DNA from: Pseudomonas fluvialis
GTDB lineage: Bacteria > Pseudomonadota > Gammaproteobacteria > Pseudomonadales > Pseudomonadaceae
Assembly: GCF_014207935.1 (NCBI RefSeq)
Contig: NZ_JACHLL010000008.1
Span: 1-64,000 of the forward strand
DNA length: 64,000 bases
Direction: 5' to 3'
Below are positions 16,637 through 26,720 of this stretch, in pieces; position 1 is the stretch's first letter; each line of letters begins with the position of its first letter. Made by a program: the position numbers and the translations under genes. Below the pieces are notes generated by a model that was not told the DNA's origin, made no database searches, and was given only the letters and a program-made list of their open reading frames with translations.

Positions 16637-17422
16637 TCAGTCCAGCTCCCCGGCAAAGCGCCGGGACATCAGGCGCAGATAGAGGTTAGGGGCGAGGCGC
16701 CAAAGCAGGCTGGCCAGGAGGCTGCTGCGGTCGGGAAACAGTCGCCGGCGCCCCTGTTCGGCAGCGCGCACGATTGCGGCGGCCATCCAGTCGGCACCAC
16801 GTACCTGGCCCACGGTGGAGCGGGCATGGCTGGCCGGTCGGCCATCGCCGCCCAGGGCGTTGCGTTCGATGGGGGTGTCGAGAAAGCTCGGGTAGACCAT
16901 CAGCAGGCTGATGTGCTGGCGCTCCAGTTCCAGGCGCAGCACTTCGAAGGCCTGGCTCAGCGCGGCTTTGGCGGCGCAGTAACCGGCGCGGCCGAGTACC
17001 GGCATCCAGCCCGCCATGGAGCCGATACAGATCACCTGGCCGCGACTGCGTTGCAGCAGAGGCAGGGCGTTCAGTGTCAGGTTCAGCGGGGCGTGATAAT
17101 CCACGGCCATCACTTTGCTGAAGACCTCGGGCTGGGTGCGCAGGGTCGGCGAACGGTGGGTGATGCCGGCATTGTTGATCAGCCAGTCGAGGCCGGTGAA
17201 ACGCTGATGGCAGACACTGACCAGCTCAGCCTGGAAGCGCGGGTCGCAGAGGTCGCCGGCAAGGATGTGCACGACGGCGCCGTTGGCCAGCTCTGTGCGG
17301 CGTTGCTCCAGCAGGCTGGCATTGATGTCGGTGAGCAGCAGGTGCATGCCGCGGGCATGGCAGGCCTGGGCAAGGGCCCAGCCGAGGCCGCTGGCAGCGC
17401 CGGTGATGAGGCAGGTGGTCAT
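16637..17422 (-). CDS. Classical short-chain dehydrogenase/reductase
   Basis: A 261-residue SDR with the TGAASGLG cofactor motif (residues 7-14), NNAG near 93, and the active-site pattern GSMAGWMPVLGRAGYCAAKAAL, whose Ser and YCAAK are intact. The C-terminus (RRLFPDRSSLLASLLWRLAPNLYLRLM, hydrophobic and basic) suggests membrane association, as in retinol-dehydrogenase-like SDRs. The reading frame extends far upstream to 18292 over the spermidine-synthase-like gene, but the SDR proper starts at ATG 17422. It is divergent from that gene. The substrate is unknown. Confidence 0.82.
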   Translation of the reverse strand: MTTCLITGAASGLGWALAQACHARGMHLLLTDINASLLEQRRTELANGAVVHILAGDLCDPRFQAELVSVCHQRFTGLDWLINNAGITHRSPTLRTQPEVFSKVMAVDYHAPLNLTLNALPLLQRSRGQVICIGSMAGWMPVLGRAGYCAAKAALSQAFEVLRLELERQHISLLMVYPSFLDTPIERNALGGDGRPASHARSTVGQVRGADWMAAAIVRAAEQGRRRLFPDRSSLLASLLWRLAPNLYLRLMSRRFAGELD

Positions 17423-17590
17423 GGCTGAAATCCAGACTGCAAGGGACAACGGAGTGCCGAATGGAACTTGTGCTGGCGCTCCGCCTGCGGCAGGCTGCCG
17501 CCAGAATATTATCGGCGAGTGCCCCAGGGCACCGGCTATGACATTGGCGGCCGGGGGTCGTGCGGTGTTGGTACGAATGGTCAGTTGGGG

Positions 17591-18355
17591 ATGCCGGTGA
17601 CGGAAAAACTGCAGGATGAACGTCTGCTGGCCGAGGTGCAGGACGCCTATGGCCGCGTGCGGGTGGTGGAGATCGGCGAGTACCGCTTTCTTGAGTTCGG
17701 CGATGAGGTGGAGCAGAGCTGTGTGTTCACGGCCGACCCGAGCTGGCTGGAGTACGACTACACCCGCGCCATGCTGATCGGTGCGCTGTGCCATGAGCGA
17801 GCCGAGACGGCGCTGTTCCTCGGTCTGGGGGCCGGCAACCTGACCCAGGCCTGCCTGCGTTTTCTGGAACTGGACGATGTCGAAGTCATCGAGCTGCGCC
17901 CGGATGTGCCGCGCCTGGCCATGGAGTTTCTCGGCCTGAGCGATGATCCGCGCCTGACCATCCGCATCGGCGATGCGCTGGAATTGCTCGCCAGCGCGGA
18001 AAGCACCGACGTGCTGTTCCTCGATCTGTACACCGATACGGGGCCGGCGGCCGGTCATCTGGCCTGGCGCTTTCTCGAAGACTGCCAGCAGAAGCTCAAT
18101 CCTGGCGGCTGGCTGGTGATCAACCAGTGGGGTACTGACGACGGCAAACCACTGGGGGCCGCGCTGCTGCGAGGCCTGTTCCATCGTCACTACTGGGAAA
18201 TTCCGGTGAAGGACGGCAACGTCATCCTGCTGATTCCCGCTGACCTTGAGCAGGAACTGGACATTGCCGGGCTGCGTAAGCGCGCGGCGCAACTGGCGCC
18301 GCGCCTGGGCTACAGCCTGGATGGACTGATCGACGTGATGCGCCCGGCCAGCTAG
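17591..18355 (+). CDS. Spermidine synthase-like methyltransferase-fold protein
   Basis: A 254-residue cytoplasmic protein with the Rossmann-type AdoMet/dcAdoMet-binding fold. It shows a FLGLGAGNLTQACL motif near residue 78, an acidic residue at the end of the next strand (VEVIELRPDV), then GDALELL and VLFLDLYTDTG. It resembles spermidine synthase-like proteins without a polyamine operon, so the true substrate is uncertain. The start at ATG 17591 is preceded by a weak GTTGGGG site. Upstream codons to 17468 are open but overlap the probable promoter of the divergent SDR. Confidence 0.75.
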   Translation: MPVTEKLQDERLLAEVQDAYGRVRVVEIGEYRFLEFGDEVEQSCVFTADPSWLEYDYTRAMLIGALCHERAETALFLGLGAGNLTQACLRFLELDDVEVIELRPDVPRLAMEFLGLSDDPRLTIRIGDALELLASAESTDVLFLDLYTDTGPAAGHLAWRFLEDCQQKLNPGGWLVINQWGTDDGKPLGAALLRGLFHRHYWEIPVKDGNVILLIPADLEQELDIAGLRKRAAQLAPRLGYSLDGLIDVMRPAS

Positions 18356-18368
18356 CTGGCCGAGTTGC

Positions 18369-18396
18369 GTCGGGCGGGGCTGTGATCCCGCCCGAC
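18369..18396. terminator. Hairpin between convergent genes
   Basis: A perfect 10-bp G+C-rich stem (gtcgggcggg, 18369-18378; cccgcccgac, 18387-18396) with an 8-base loop. There is no T tract, so termination is likely but not certain. Confidence 0.5.
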
Positions 18397-18403
18397 AGTG
18401 CCT

Positions 18404-19195
18404 TCAGCGCCCCTGGAAGTTGCCTGGCCGGCGCTCCAGCATGGCGCGCACGCCCTCGGCGGCATCCTCGCTGGCCATCAGTTGGCGCATCACCGGCGGC
18501 AGTGCCGCTGCGGCGGCGGCTTCGCCCTGCTGGACGGCCTGGCGAGCGGAGGCCAGGGTTGCCTGAACACCCAGCGGCGCCTGCGCGGCAATCCGCTCGG
18601 CAATCCACAGCGCGCGCGGCAGCAGCTCCTCGGTGGCCACGACTTCCTGCACCAGACCCATCCGGTAGGCTTCGTGGGCATCGAACTCATCGCCGGTGAG
18701 CAGCCAGCGCATGGCATTGCCCCAGCCGGCACTCTGCTGCATGCGCAAGGTGGCGCCGCCGAACGGGAAGATGCCGCGCTGCACCTCCATCTGGGCGAAG
18801 CGGGTGTTGCTGGCACAGAGGTTGATGTCCGAGGCCAGCATCAGCTCGATGCCGATGGTGAAGCAGTAGCCCTGGGCGGCAACTATCACCGGCTTGCGCG
18901 TGCGCGGCCCGGCGAATACGCCCCAAGGATCGCAGCCGCCTTCCGGTGGCGCCCAGCCGGCCTTGAAGGCATCGGCGACGCGGGTCAGGTCGAGGCCGGC
19001 GGTGAAATGCTCGCCGTGGGCGAACACCAGCGCCACGCGCGCCTCGTCGTTGCGTTCCAGCTCGCCATAGGCCAGGGCCAGCTCGTTGAGCAGGTCAAGG
19101 TCGAAGGCATTGCGCTTGCTTACGCGGTCGAGGCCGAGCAGCAGGACATGGCCACGCAGTTCGCGGGTAACTCGGCCGGCAGTACTCTGGGTCAT
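18404..19195 (-). CDS. Enoyl-CoA hydratase/isomerase family (crotonase) protein
   Basis: A 263-residue crotonase-fold protein with the oxyanion-hole segments (FAHGEHFTAGLDL near residue 60 and a region around GYCFTIGIELMLASDINL near 110) and a usual C-terminal helical domain. The position equivalent to the first catalytic glutamate of classical hydratases falls in the MEVQRGIFPFGG region, so hydratase or isomerase activity is plausible. The start at ATG 19195 follows AAGGAA. It is divergent from the DEAD-box helicase and, from memory, has the same neighbours in P. aeruginosa. The natural CoA substrate is not known. Confidence 0.83.
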   Translation of the reverse strand: MTQSTAGRVTRELRGHVLLLGLDRVSKRNAFDLDLLNELALAYGELERNDEARVALVFAHGEHFTAGLDLTRVADAFKAGWAPPEGGCDPWGVFAGPRTRKPVIVAAQGYCFTIGIELMLASDINLCASNTRFAQMEVQRGIFPFGGATLRMQQSAGWGNAMRWLLTGDEFDAHEAYRMGLVQEVVATEELLPRALWIAERIAAQAPLGVQATLASARQAVQQGEAAAAAALPPVMRQLMASEDAAEGVRAMLERRPGNFQGR

Positions 19196-19358
19196 CCTGG
19201 GGTTCCTTGGCGGAGGGAAAACCTCGATATAGCCTGAGCGGGGAGGGCTTGTCCAAACCATTTGCCATTCTGATGAACGGTACTGCGTTGCCCCCCAACC
19301 ACCGGGCTGAATCTGCCCTGGACAGGGAAAAACCCGCACATTGGTCAGGAAAATCCTG

Positions 19359-19572
19359 TATGATGCGCGCCGGCCTCATCAGGCCCCCGTTCAGGTGATC
19401 TCGCGAAGCGCTGCTTCGGCTGTTTGTCCGCCCTGCGGACTATCCTTAACGTTTCATCCATAAAGACGCGAATACGCAAAATCTGCTTGCCAGGCTGTCA
19501 GGGCGATCTATTGATCTTTCGGCGGCGCAGCGCTGGTCCATGGGTTTTGCGGTTGCAAAAGAGGCATTACCC
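19359..19572 (+). promoter_or_regulatory. Long structured 5' leader of the DEAD-box helicase gene
   Basis: A -10-like TATGAT (19359-19364) is followed by about 200 non-coding bases before ATG 19573. Two perfect hairpins lie in this leader: cgaagc/gcttcg (19404-19418, 3-base loop) and gtccgc/gcggac (19426-19440, 3-base loop). Long structured leaders are typical of cold-inducible deaD/csdA messages, so post-transcriptional control is likely. No credible -35 was found. The rest of the 377-base gap to the crotonase gene (19196-19358) shows nothing further. Confidence 0.45.
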
Positions 19573-21267
<1,695 letters not shown>

Positions 21268-21293
21268 GCCTAGGCTGGTCATGCGCTAAAACA

Positions 21294-21320
21294 AAAAGCC
21301 CGCTCAATGAGCGGGCTTTT
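21294..21320. terminator. Bidirectional terminator
   Basis: A perfect 12-bp stem (aaaagcccgctc, 21294-21305; gagcgggctttt, 21309-21320) with a 3-base loop lies between the convergent helicase and hydrolase genes. T runs are present on both strands. Confidence 0.92.
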
Positions 21321-21337
21321 GTCATTCTGCGGCGGCG

Positions 21338-22267
21338 TTATCGGGCCTGGGTCAGGAAGTTCAGATAGTGATCGGCGGTTTCTTCCGGGCGCTCGACCAT
21401 CGGCACATGGCCACAGTCCTTCATCACCACCACGCTGGGTTTTTGCAGCAGCGGTTTCATGACCTCGATGCTCGATACATCCAGCACGCGGTCCTTGTCT
21501 CCCCAGAGCAGCAGCACCGGAGCGGTGATTTTTGGCAGCTCCGGCTCCAGCGGGACGTAGCGCTCACGCAGATGGCCGAAGATCAGCTCGTAGTGGGGCG
21601 CGTTGGCCATGGCCTGGGCGGCAAAGTGTTCCTGAAGCGGGGCGGGCATCGGCGGCGCCTCGACGAAGACGAAATCCAGCAGGCGCTGGAAGTCTTCCGG
21701 TTTGCTCACGACCAGCGGATTGGCCTCGCCCTGCTCGATGCGGCGGAAGAACTCGCTCTTGTTCGGCGCTTCCACGCCGGCATTGTCCAGCAGCGCGGCG
21801 CTGAGTACCCGTTCGGGGTGGCGGGCGGCGAGCAGGGCGCTGATGTGGCCACCCATGGAGTTGCCGATGACGTGGAATTTCTCGATTTTCAGGGCGTCGA
21901 GCAGGGCCAGCACGCGCTCGCTCTGGCTGGCGACGTCGTAGCTGATGGTGCTCGGCTTGCTGCTGTCACCGAAGCCCGGCAGGTCGAGAGCGATAACCCG
22001 GTAGTGTGCCGTCAGCGGCCGAGCGAAACGTAGCCAGTTGTCCTTGTTGGCGCCAAAGCCGTGGATCATCACGATGGCCGGCGCGTCCTGCGGGCCGCCG
22101 TCGTAGTAGCTGTAGGTCAGGTCGCCGACGGTCTGGCTGTGCAGACTCAGGCCGGCGAGCTGGCGCTCGGCAAACTGCACCGTGGCCAGCAGGGTGGTAG
22201 GTGACAGGGTCAGTACGCCGCCCGCCGTGGCCAGCAGTAGCACTAATGTCAGTAGCAGCTTTTTCAC
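21338..22267 (-). CDS. Alpha/beta hydrolase with N-terminal membrane anchor
   Basis: A 309-residue protein with an N-terminal hydrophobic segment (signal anchor or signal peptide, residues 2-20) and an alpha/beta-hydrolase domain. It has the oxyanion HGFG (67-70), nucleophile elbow GNSMGG with Ser137, an acidic residue in LLWGDKDRV and the terminal catalytic His in CGHVPMVERP. Esterase, lipase or haloperoxidase-like activity in the envelope is likely; the substrate is unknown. Two GTG starts are possible. The one at 22267 is preferred because AGGAG lies five bases upstream, whereas the one at 22273 overlaps that site. Confidence 0.82.
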   Translation of the reverse strand: MKKLLLTLVLLLATAGGVLTLSPTTLLATVQFAERQLAGLSLHSQTVGDLTYSYYDGGPQDAPAIVMIHGFGANKDNWLRFARPLTAHYRVIALDLPGFGDSSKPSTISYDVASQSERVLALLDALKIEKFHVIGNSMGGHISALLAARHPERVLSAALLDNAGVEAPNKSEFFRRIEQGEANPLVVSKPEDFQRLLDFVFVEAPPMPAPLQEHFAAQAMANAPHYELIFGHLRERYVPLEPELPKITAPVLLLWGDKDRVLDVSSIEVMKPLLQKPSVVVMKDCGHVPMVERPEETADHYLNFLTQAR

Positions 22268-22305
22268 ACGCACTCCTTATTTCCGTTTCTTGTAGTGGGT
22301 GGATA

Positions 22306-22569
22306 GGGTCTGTTGGCGTTTCGGCGCAAACCGCGTTGCTGCATCAAATGGTGCCAGGCTAGGCGCAGGACGTCGGCAATGGTCATTCCCTTGCCAAGTC
22401 CTGCAACGACGGCTGGCGCCATTTGCCGCGCAACCCGAAGGGACGGGCCATTTTTTGTGCACGGCGGTGTTGCTCGATGGCTCATTTAGCGCACTAAACT
22501 TTGCATCTCGCGCCTTGCCGTGCGCAAAAAATGGCGCCGTCGCGGCTGTGCCGAAACGTCAACAGACCC
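22306..22569. mobile_element. MITE-like element with 20-bp terminal inverted repeats and TA flanks
   Basis: The two ends are gggtctgttggcgtttcggc (22306-22325) and gccgaaacgtcaacagaccc (22550-22569), inverted copies differing at one base. Both are bordered by TA (22304-22305, 22570-22571), as expected of a TA target duplication. A nested inverted pair (22447-22465 and 22517-22535, 18 of 19 matching) sits inside. The 264-bp element has no plausible transposase and would have to move in trans. It fills most of the 369-base gap between the hydrolase and the solute-binding gene; the remainder shows only presumed promoter sequence. Confidence 0.75.
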
Positions 22570-22636
22570 TAAACTAGCACGTCGGCCCTGGCCGATTGTG
22601 TGTTGTCCGTTTGCCCAACCTTAGGTTCAGCTGGGA

Positions 22637-23473
22637 ATGTCTATGCGCAGTAAAGCGTTGTGGTTGTCATTGCTGTTGGCGCTGATGAACCTGCCGGTGC
22701 AGGCAGAGGATGCCTGCGAGAAGCTGGTGGCCACCGGCAATCCGGAATATCCGCCCTACCTGTGGCGTGACCCGGCCAACCCAGGTCAACTGATCGGTGC
22801 CAATGCCGAGCTGCTACAGCATCTCGGCAAGGAACTGGGGCTGACGATCGAGGTGATCCACACTGGCACCTGGGCCCGCGCCCAGGAAGAGGCCAGGAGT
22901 GGTCGCGTCGACCTGCTGGCCGGTGCCTTCCTTACGGTGCCGCGTCTGGGCGTGATGGATTACATCCACCCGGCCTTCTACGAGACTCCCAGCGTGGTCT
23001 GGACGCAGCGTGGCAAGTCATTTGCTTACAGCGGCTGGGCCGATCTGGTCGGCAAACAGGGCGCGACGCTGGTTAACAATAGCTTTGGTCAGGGCTTCGA
23101 TCAGTTTGCTGGCCAATCGCTGCAGATCCAGCAATTGCCGAGCCTGACCCAGGCCCTGCAGATGCTACTGCTCGGTCGTGTCGACTATGTGCTGTACGAG
23201 CGTTATCCCAGCGTGGCGCTGGCCCGTCAGTTGGGCATGCAGGAGCAGCTGGAGAGTCTGGAACCGCCAATTTCCAGTGAGGGTCTGTACCTGACCCTGT
23301 CGCACAACTCCGCCTGTAACGACGCGCGCCTGCGTGGCCAGCTGGCGCAGAAAATGACCGAACTGCTGGCCACCGATCTCCCCGAAATCATCCTGCAGCG
23401 CAATATCGAGCGCTGGCAGGGACAACAGGTGACTCCGGTTGAGGCACCAGCTGCAGAGGAAAACCCGCTGTGA
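22637..23473 (+). CDS. Periplasmic solute-binding (SBP_bac_3) protein
   Basis: A 278-residue exported protein with a signal peptide (residues 1-23, cleavage after VQA) and the family 3 binding fold (NPEYPPYLWRD, a GAFLTVPRLGVMDYIHPAFYETPSV region whose key feature is the repeated ligand-loop pattern, then LYERYPSVAL). No permease or ATPase is nearby. Instead its stop overlaps the start of a DUF4398 lipoprotein gene (TGATG), which overlaps an OmpA-like lipoprotein gene. It may be a sensor or scavenging subunit in an envelope complex and not part of an importer; that is inference. Confidence 0.8.
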   Translation: MSMRSKALWLSLLLALMNLPVQAEDACEKLVATGNPEYPPYLWRDPANPGQLIGANAELLQHLGKELGLTIEVIHTGTWARAQEEARSGRVDLLAGAFLTVPRLGVMDYIHPAFYETPSVVWTQRGKSFAYSGWADLVGKQGATLVNNSFGQGFDQFAGQSLQIQQLPSLTQALQMLLLGRVDYVLYERYPSVALARQLGMQEQLESLEPPISSEGLYLTLSHNSACNDARLRGQLAQKMTELLATDLPEIILQRNIERWQGQQVTPVEAPAAEENPL

Positions 23474-23823
23474 TGCGCCACCTTCTTCTTCTCGGCCTGC
23501 TCGCTGCCTCGCTCAGCGGTTGTGCCAGCGACCCCGCGCCACTTGAACAGATGCGCCTGACCGAACAGACCCTGGACCAGGCGCGTGCCGTCGGTGCCAC
23601 GCCGGCTCTGGAGGAAATGCGCCAGGCCGAGGCCAAGTTTGCCCGGGCCCAGAAGAACATGGGCGAAGCCGACTACAAGCGTGCCCGCCAGTTTGCCGAG
23701 CAGGCCGAACTGGATGCACGCCTGGCGGAAGCCAAGGTGCTCACGGCCAAGAGCGAACAGGAACTGAAACAGATCAATCTGCGCATCAAGCGGGTGCGCC
23801 AACAACTGGGAACCTTGCCGTGA
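23473..23823 (+). CDS. DUF4398 lipoprotein
   Basis: A 116-residue lipoprotein with a signal peptide ending in the lipobox L-S-G-C (Cys near residue 17) and an almost wholly helical, Glu/Arg/Ala-rich body (AEAKFARAQKNMGEADYKRA), as in DUF4398. Such proteins are usually encoded beside OmpA-like lipoproteins in pseudomonads. The ATG overlaps the upstream stop codon, and its own stop overlaps the next start, so all three genes are translationally coupled. The function is unknown; a periplasmic coiled-coil spacer is a reasonable guess. Confidence 0.8.
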   Translation: MRHLLLLGLLAASLSGCASDPAPLEQMRLTEQTLDQARAVGATPALEEMRQAEAKFARAQKNMGEADYKRARQFAEQAELDARLAEAKVLTAKSEQELKQINLRIKRVRQQLGTLP

Positions 23824-24620
23824 TGCGTTACGCCAACGCCCTTGTCCTGCTGCTACCGGTACTGCTGCAGGGCTGCGCGACCAAGCCGGACGACCGCCAG
23901 AGCCTGGAGCAGGCGCAGCAGGCCTTCCTGGCGGTCAAGAGTGACAACGATGTATTGCGCGTGGCGCCCAAGGACGTGATCCGCTCCGGCGAGTCGCTGG
24001 CCCGTGCCGATCGCCTGTCCAGCTACTGGGGCAGCGATGGCGACATGCAGCACTATGCCTACCTCAGTCAGCGTTACAGCCAGATTGCCCGCGAACACAC
24101 CGATGCGGCGCTCAACGCCGAGCGCCTGCAGCGCGAGCAGCTGGAGCTGGAGCGCCTGCAGCTGACTCTGCGCGAGAGCAAGCTGCTCAGCGTGGCCGGC
24201 AGTGACGATGACGAGCAGATGTTCGCCCTGGCGGCGGCCGAAACCGATCGCGGTCTGGTGATGACCCTGGGCGATGTACTGTTCGACACCGGCCGTGCCG
24301 ATCTCAAGGCGTCGGCCAACCGCACCGTGCTCAAACTCGTGCAGTTCCTGCAGAACAATCCGCGCCGGGTGGTGCGTATCGAGGGCTACACCGACACCAA
24401 GGGTGATGCGGCGTTCAACCTGCAGCTGTCCAGGGACCGGGCGCAAACGGTGGCCGATGTGCTGATCGATCTGGGGATCGACCCGCAGCGCATCAGTGTG
24501 CGCGGCTTCGGTGAGGCCTATCCGCTGGCTGAAAATGCCTCCAGTCGCGGCCGGGCGCAGAACCGCCGGGTCGAGATCGTGTTCTCCGACGCCAATGGCA
24601 AGCTGGGCATGGAGCGCTGA
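23823..24620 (+). CDS. OmpA-family lipoprotein with N-terminal DUF4398-like region
   Basis: A 265-residue lipoprotein (lipobox L-L-Q-G-C near residue 17). Residues 25-125 form a helical DUF4398-like region, and residues about 150-260 form an OmpA C-terminal domain that binds peptidoglycan (GDVLFDTGRADLK, IEGYTDTKGD, LSRDRAQTVADVL, GFGEAYPLAEN, GRAQNRRVEIVF). The peptidoglycan-contacting Asp and Arg are present (TDTKGD; NRRVEI). It would tether the outer membrane to the cell wall. It ends a three-gene coupled operon and is followed by a strong terminator. Confidence 0.88.
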   Translation: MRYANALVLLLPVLLQGCATKPDDRQSLEQAQQAFLAVKSDNDVLRVAPKDVIRSGESLARADRLSSYWGSDGDMQHYAYLSQRYSQIAREHTDAALNAERLQREQLELERLQLTLRESKLLSVAGSDDDEQMFALAAAETDRGLVMTLGDVLFDTGRADLKASANRTVLKLVQFLQNNPRRVVRIEGYTDTKGDAAFNLQLSRDRAQTVADVLIDLGIDPQRISVRGFGEAYPLAENASSRGRAQNRRVEIVFSDANGKLGMER

Positions 24621-24638
24621 GCGCTTACCGTGAAAGAT

Positions 24639-24665
24639 AAACCCCGGCCATTGGCCGGGGTTTTC
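24639..24665 (+). terminator. Rho-independent terminator of the SBP/DUF4398/OmpA operon
   Basis: A perfect 11-bp stem (aaaccccggcc, 24639-24649; ggccggggttt, 24653-24663) with a 3-base loop ends in a T run. It is shared with the convergent small gene downstream. Confidence 0.92.
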
Positions 24666-24676
24666 GTTTGCAGGGG

Positions 24677-25078
24677 TTAAAGCCCGCGAAACAGGTCGTG
24701 GGCATCCAGCAGGCGGTAGGCGATTTCCGGGTGCTTCTCCAGGCCCCGGCGGATTGCCGCCGGAATGGCCTGGCGGGTCTTGCGGCAAAGCCCCGGCAGG
24801 TCATCGATATGAATGCCGATGCCGCGCATGCTGCGCACTTCGTTGTGCCCGGGGGCTATCTCGAGGCGAATGCCCAGTTGCTCATGCAGGCGGCGCTGCA
24901 TGTGCTCGAGATCCTCCAAGCTCTGGATGTTTTCCAGACGCTCCAGCAAGCGCTTTTCCTCCTGACGCGTCAGCAGCAGGATGCGCGCGGCCGTGCCGGG
25001 CAGCTGCAGCAGCTGCTCGCGGTCGCAGGTGCAGGCGCCGGGAGGGCAGGGAGAGCGGATGGGCAGAGACGAGTTCAT
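24677..25078 (-). CDS. Hypothetical protein with N-terminal cysteine cluster
   Basis: A 133-residue soluble protein of unknown function. Near its N-terminus it has three cysteines spaced C-x4-C-x-C (CPPGACTC), followed by a helical region (LLLTRQEEKRLLERLENI) and a more hydrophobic end. The cysteines could bind a metal. A GTG six bases upstream (25084) is an alternative start. It is divergent from the MocR gene and convergent with the OmpA-like gene. Codon use matches its neighbours, and the frame has no internal stops, which supports a real gene. Confidence 0.6.
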   Translation of the reverse strand: MNSSLPIRSPCPPGACTCDREQLLQLPGTAARILLLTRQEEKRLLERLENIQSLEDLEHMQRRLHEQLGIRLEIAPGHNEVRSMRGIGIHIDDLPGLCRKTRQAIPAAIRRGLEKHPEIAYRLLDAHDLFRGL

Positions 25079-25223
25079 GGGCACTGATCATAGCCAGCCG
25101 TGGCGCGGCTTGCCTACAGGCGCCGTGCGCCGGACTGTGCTGGCGACTCCCTGATGAACTGTACTGGTTGTTTTTCGCTGTGTTGCGCTACTGTTTCGGT
25201 TCAGTGACGCAGGAAGCCCGAAC

Positions 25224-26663
25224 ATGACCAATCTGTTGCTCTACCAACGCATCGCCCAGCAACTGGCCGAGGATATCCGCCGCGGTGTCTATCAGCCGGG
25301 TGAGCGCGTGCCCTCGGTACGCAAGCTGAGCGTACAGATGAGTGTCAGTCATGCCACGGTGCTGCAGGCCTATGCCAATCTGGAGGATCAGGGGCTGATC
25401 CGCGCCCGGCCGCAGTCCGGCTACTACGTGCACCAGACCGCCGCGCTGACTGCACCGACGCCAGCCATTGCCCATGTCGAGAAGCCCGCCTGCGTCACCC
25501 GCAGCAGCATCATCAGCGAAGTCCTGAGTGCCACGCGCCGTGAAGGCATCTTCCCATTGGGGGCGGCGGTGCCGCACGTGTCCTACCTGCCGGTGCGTGC
25601 CCTGCATCAGCAGATCGCCAAGGTCACCCGCTTCAACAGCCCGCAGGCGTTCAGTTACATGTTCAGCCCCGGCTACGAGCCGCTGCGGCGTCAGGTGGCG
25701 ATTCGCATGCGCGATGCCGGCGTGGTGGTCGATCCCAGTGAGGTGGTGATCACCCATGGCTGCGTCGAGGCCATCCATATGGCCCTGCGCGTGCTGACCC
25801 AGCCGGGCGACCTGATCGCCACAGAGTCGCCCACCTATTACGGCCTGCTGCAGCTGGCTGATGTGCTGGGCCTCAAGGTCATCGAGATACCCAGTGATCC
25901 GAATACCGGCATCAGCCTGGAAGCGCTGCAGCTGGCTGCCAGTCAGTGGCCGATCAAGGCGCTGGTGACGGCCGGGCGGCTGTCCAACCCGCTCAGCGCG
26001 ACCATGCCCGAGGAGCGCCAGAAGCAGTTGCTGAACATGGCCGAGGATTTCGGCTTTGCCGTGATCGAGGATGATATCTACGGCGAGCTGATGTTCGAGC
26101 CCAACGGTGCCCGCGCCATCAAGGCCCATGATCGCAATGGCCAGGTGATCTACTGCTCCAGCTTCTCCAAGACCCTGTCGCCGGGCGTGCGTATCGGCTG
26201 GATCATCGCCGGGCGTTATCAGGAGGCCGTGCAGCGTCTGCAGACCTTCAGCACCCACTCGGCCTGCAGCGTCACCCAGATGGGCGTGGCGGCCTACCTG
26301 GAAAATGGCGGTTACGACCGTCATCTGCGGCATATCCGCCAGGAGTACCGCAAGAACGTCACGGCCTATCAGTTGGCGGTGCAGCAGTATTTCCCCGAGG
26401 GTACGCAGATGACCCGGCCGGCCGGCGGCTTCATCCTCTGGGTCAGCCTGCCGGCGCGGGTCAATACCCAGGAGCTGCACCTGCGCGCACTGGCTGAAGG
26501 GGTCAGTGTGTCGCCGGGGCTGACCTTCAGCACCACGGAGCAGTTCAACCACTGCTTGCGCCTGACCTGTGGCATCCCGTGGAACCGCGAAGCGGAACGG
26601 GCGATTCAGACCATCGGCCGACTGGCCCGTGAGCTCTGTGCCGAGGCGGATGCGCGTCACTGA
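25224..26663 (+). CDS. MocR-type (GntR wHTH + aminotransferase-like) transcriptional regulator
   Basis: A 479-residue fusion. Residues 1-75 form a GntR winged helix (RVPSVRKLSVQMSVSHATVLQAY), and residues about 110-475 form a fold type I aminotransferase-like domain. The PLP-binding lysine is present in SFSKTLSPG (Lys316), and VIEDDIYGEL supplies the pyridine-contacting Asp. MocR proteins usually use PLP and an amino acid or amine to control an adjacent gene. The closest candidates are the divergent small gene and the ABC/decarboxylase operon downstream, which is separated by a terminator. The target is therefore uncertain. Confidence 0.88.
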   Translation: MTNLLLYQRIAQQLAEDIRRGVYQPGERVPSVRKLSVQMSVSHATVLQAYANLEDQGLIRARPQSGYYVHQTAALTAPTPAIAHVEKPACVTRSSIISEVLSATRREGIFPLGAAVPHVSYLPVRALHQQIAKVTRFNSPQAFSYMFSPGYEPLRRQVAIRMRDAGVVVDPSEVVITHGCVEAIHMALRVLTQPGDLIATESPTYYGLLQLADVLGLKVIEIPSDPNTGISLEALQLAASQWPIKALVTAGRLSNPLSATMPEERQKQLLNMAEDFGFAVIEDDIYGELMFEPNGARAIKAHDRNGQVIYCSSFSKTLSPGVRIGWIIAGRYQEAVQRLQTFSTHSACSVTQMGVAAYLENGGYDRHLRHIRQEYRKNVTAYQLAVQQYFPEGTQMTRPAGGFILWVSLPARVNTQELHLRALAEGVSVSPGLTFSTTEQFNHCLRLTCGIPWNREAERAIQTIGRLARELCAEADARH

Positions 26664-26693
26664 CTTGGCTGCCTGTTCCGCTCTGTTCTCCTT

Positions 26694-26720
26694 AAAAACG
26701 GCTCCCTGAGCCGTTTTTTT
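26694..26720 (+). terminator. Rho-independent terminator after the MocR gene
   Basis: A perfect 11-bp stem (aaaaacggctc, 26694-26704; gagccgttttt, 26708-26718) with a 3-base loop continues into a T run. Confidence 0.92.

Noticed and set aside
16637..18292. An N-terminal extension of the SDR to 551 residues
   Set aside because: The added part lies opposite the spermidine-synthase-like gene and looks like antisense translation; the SDR fold begins at ATG 17422.
22264..22485. A 73-codon open frame covering the left part of the MITE-like element
   Set aside because: It has no ribosome site and no recognised domain, and it lies mostly inside the terminal-repeat-bounded element, so it is probably chance.
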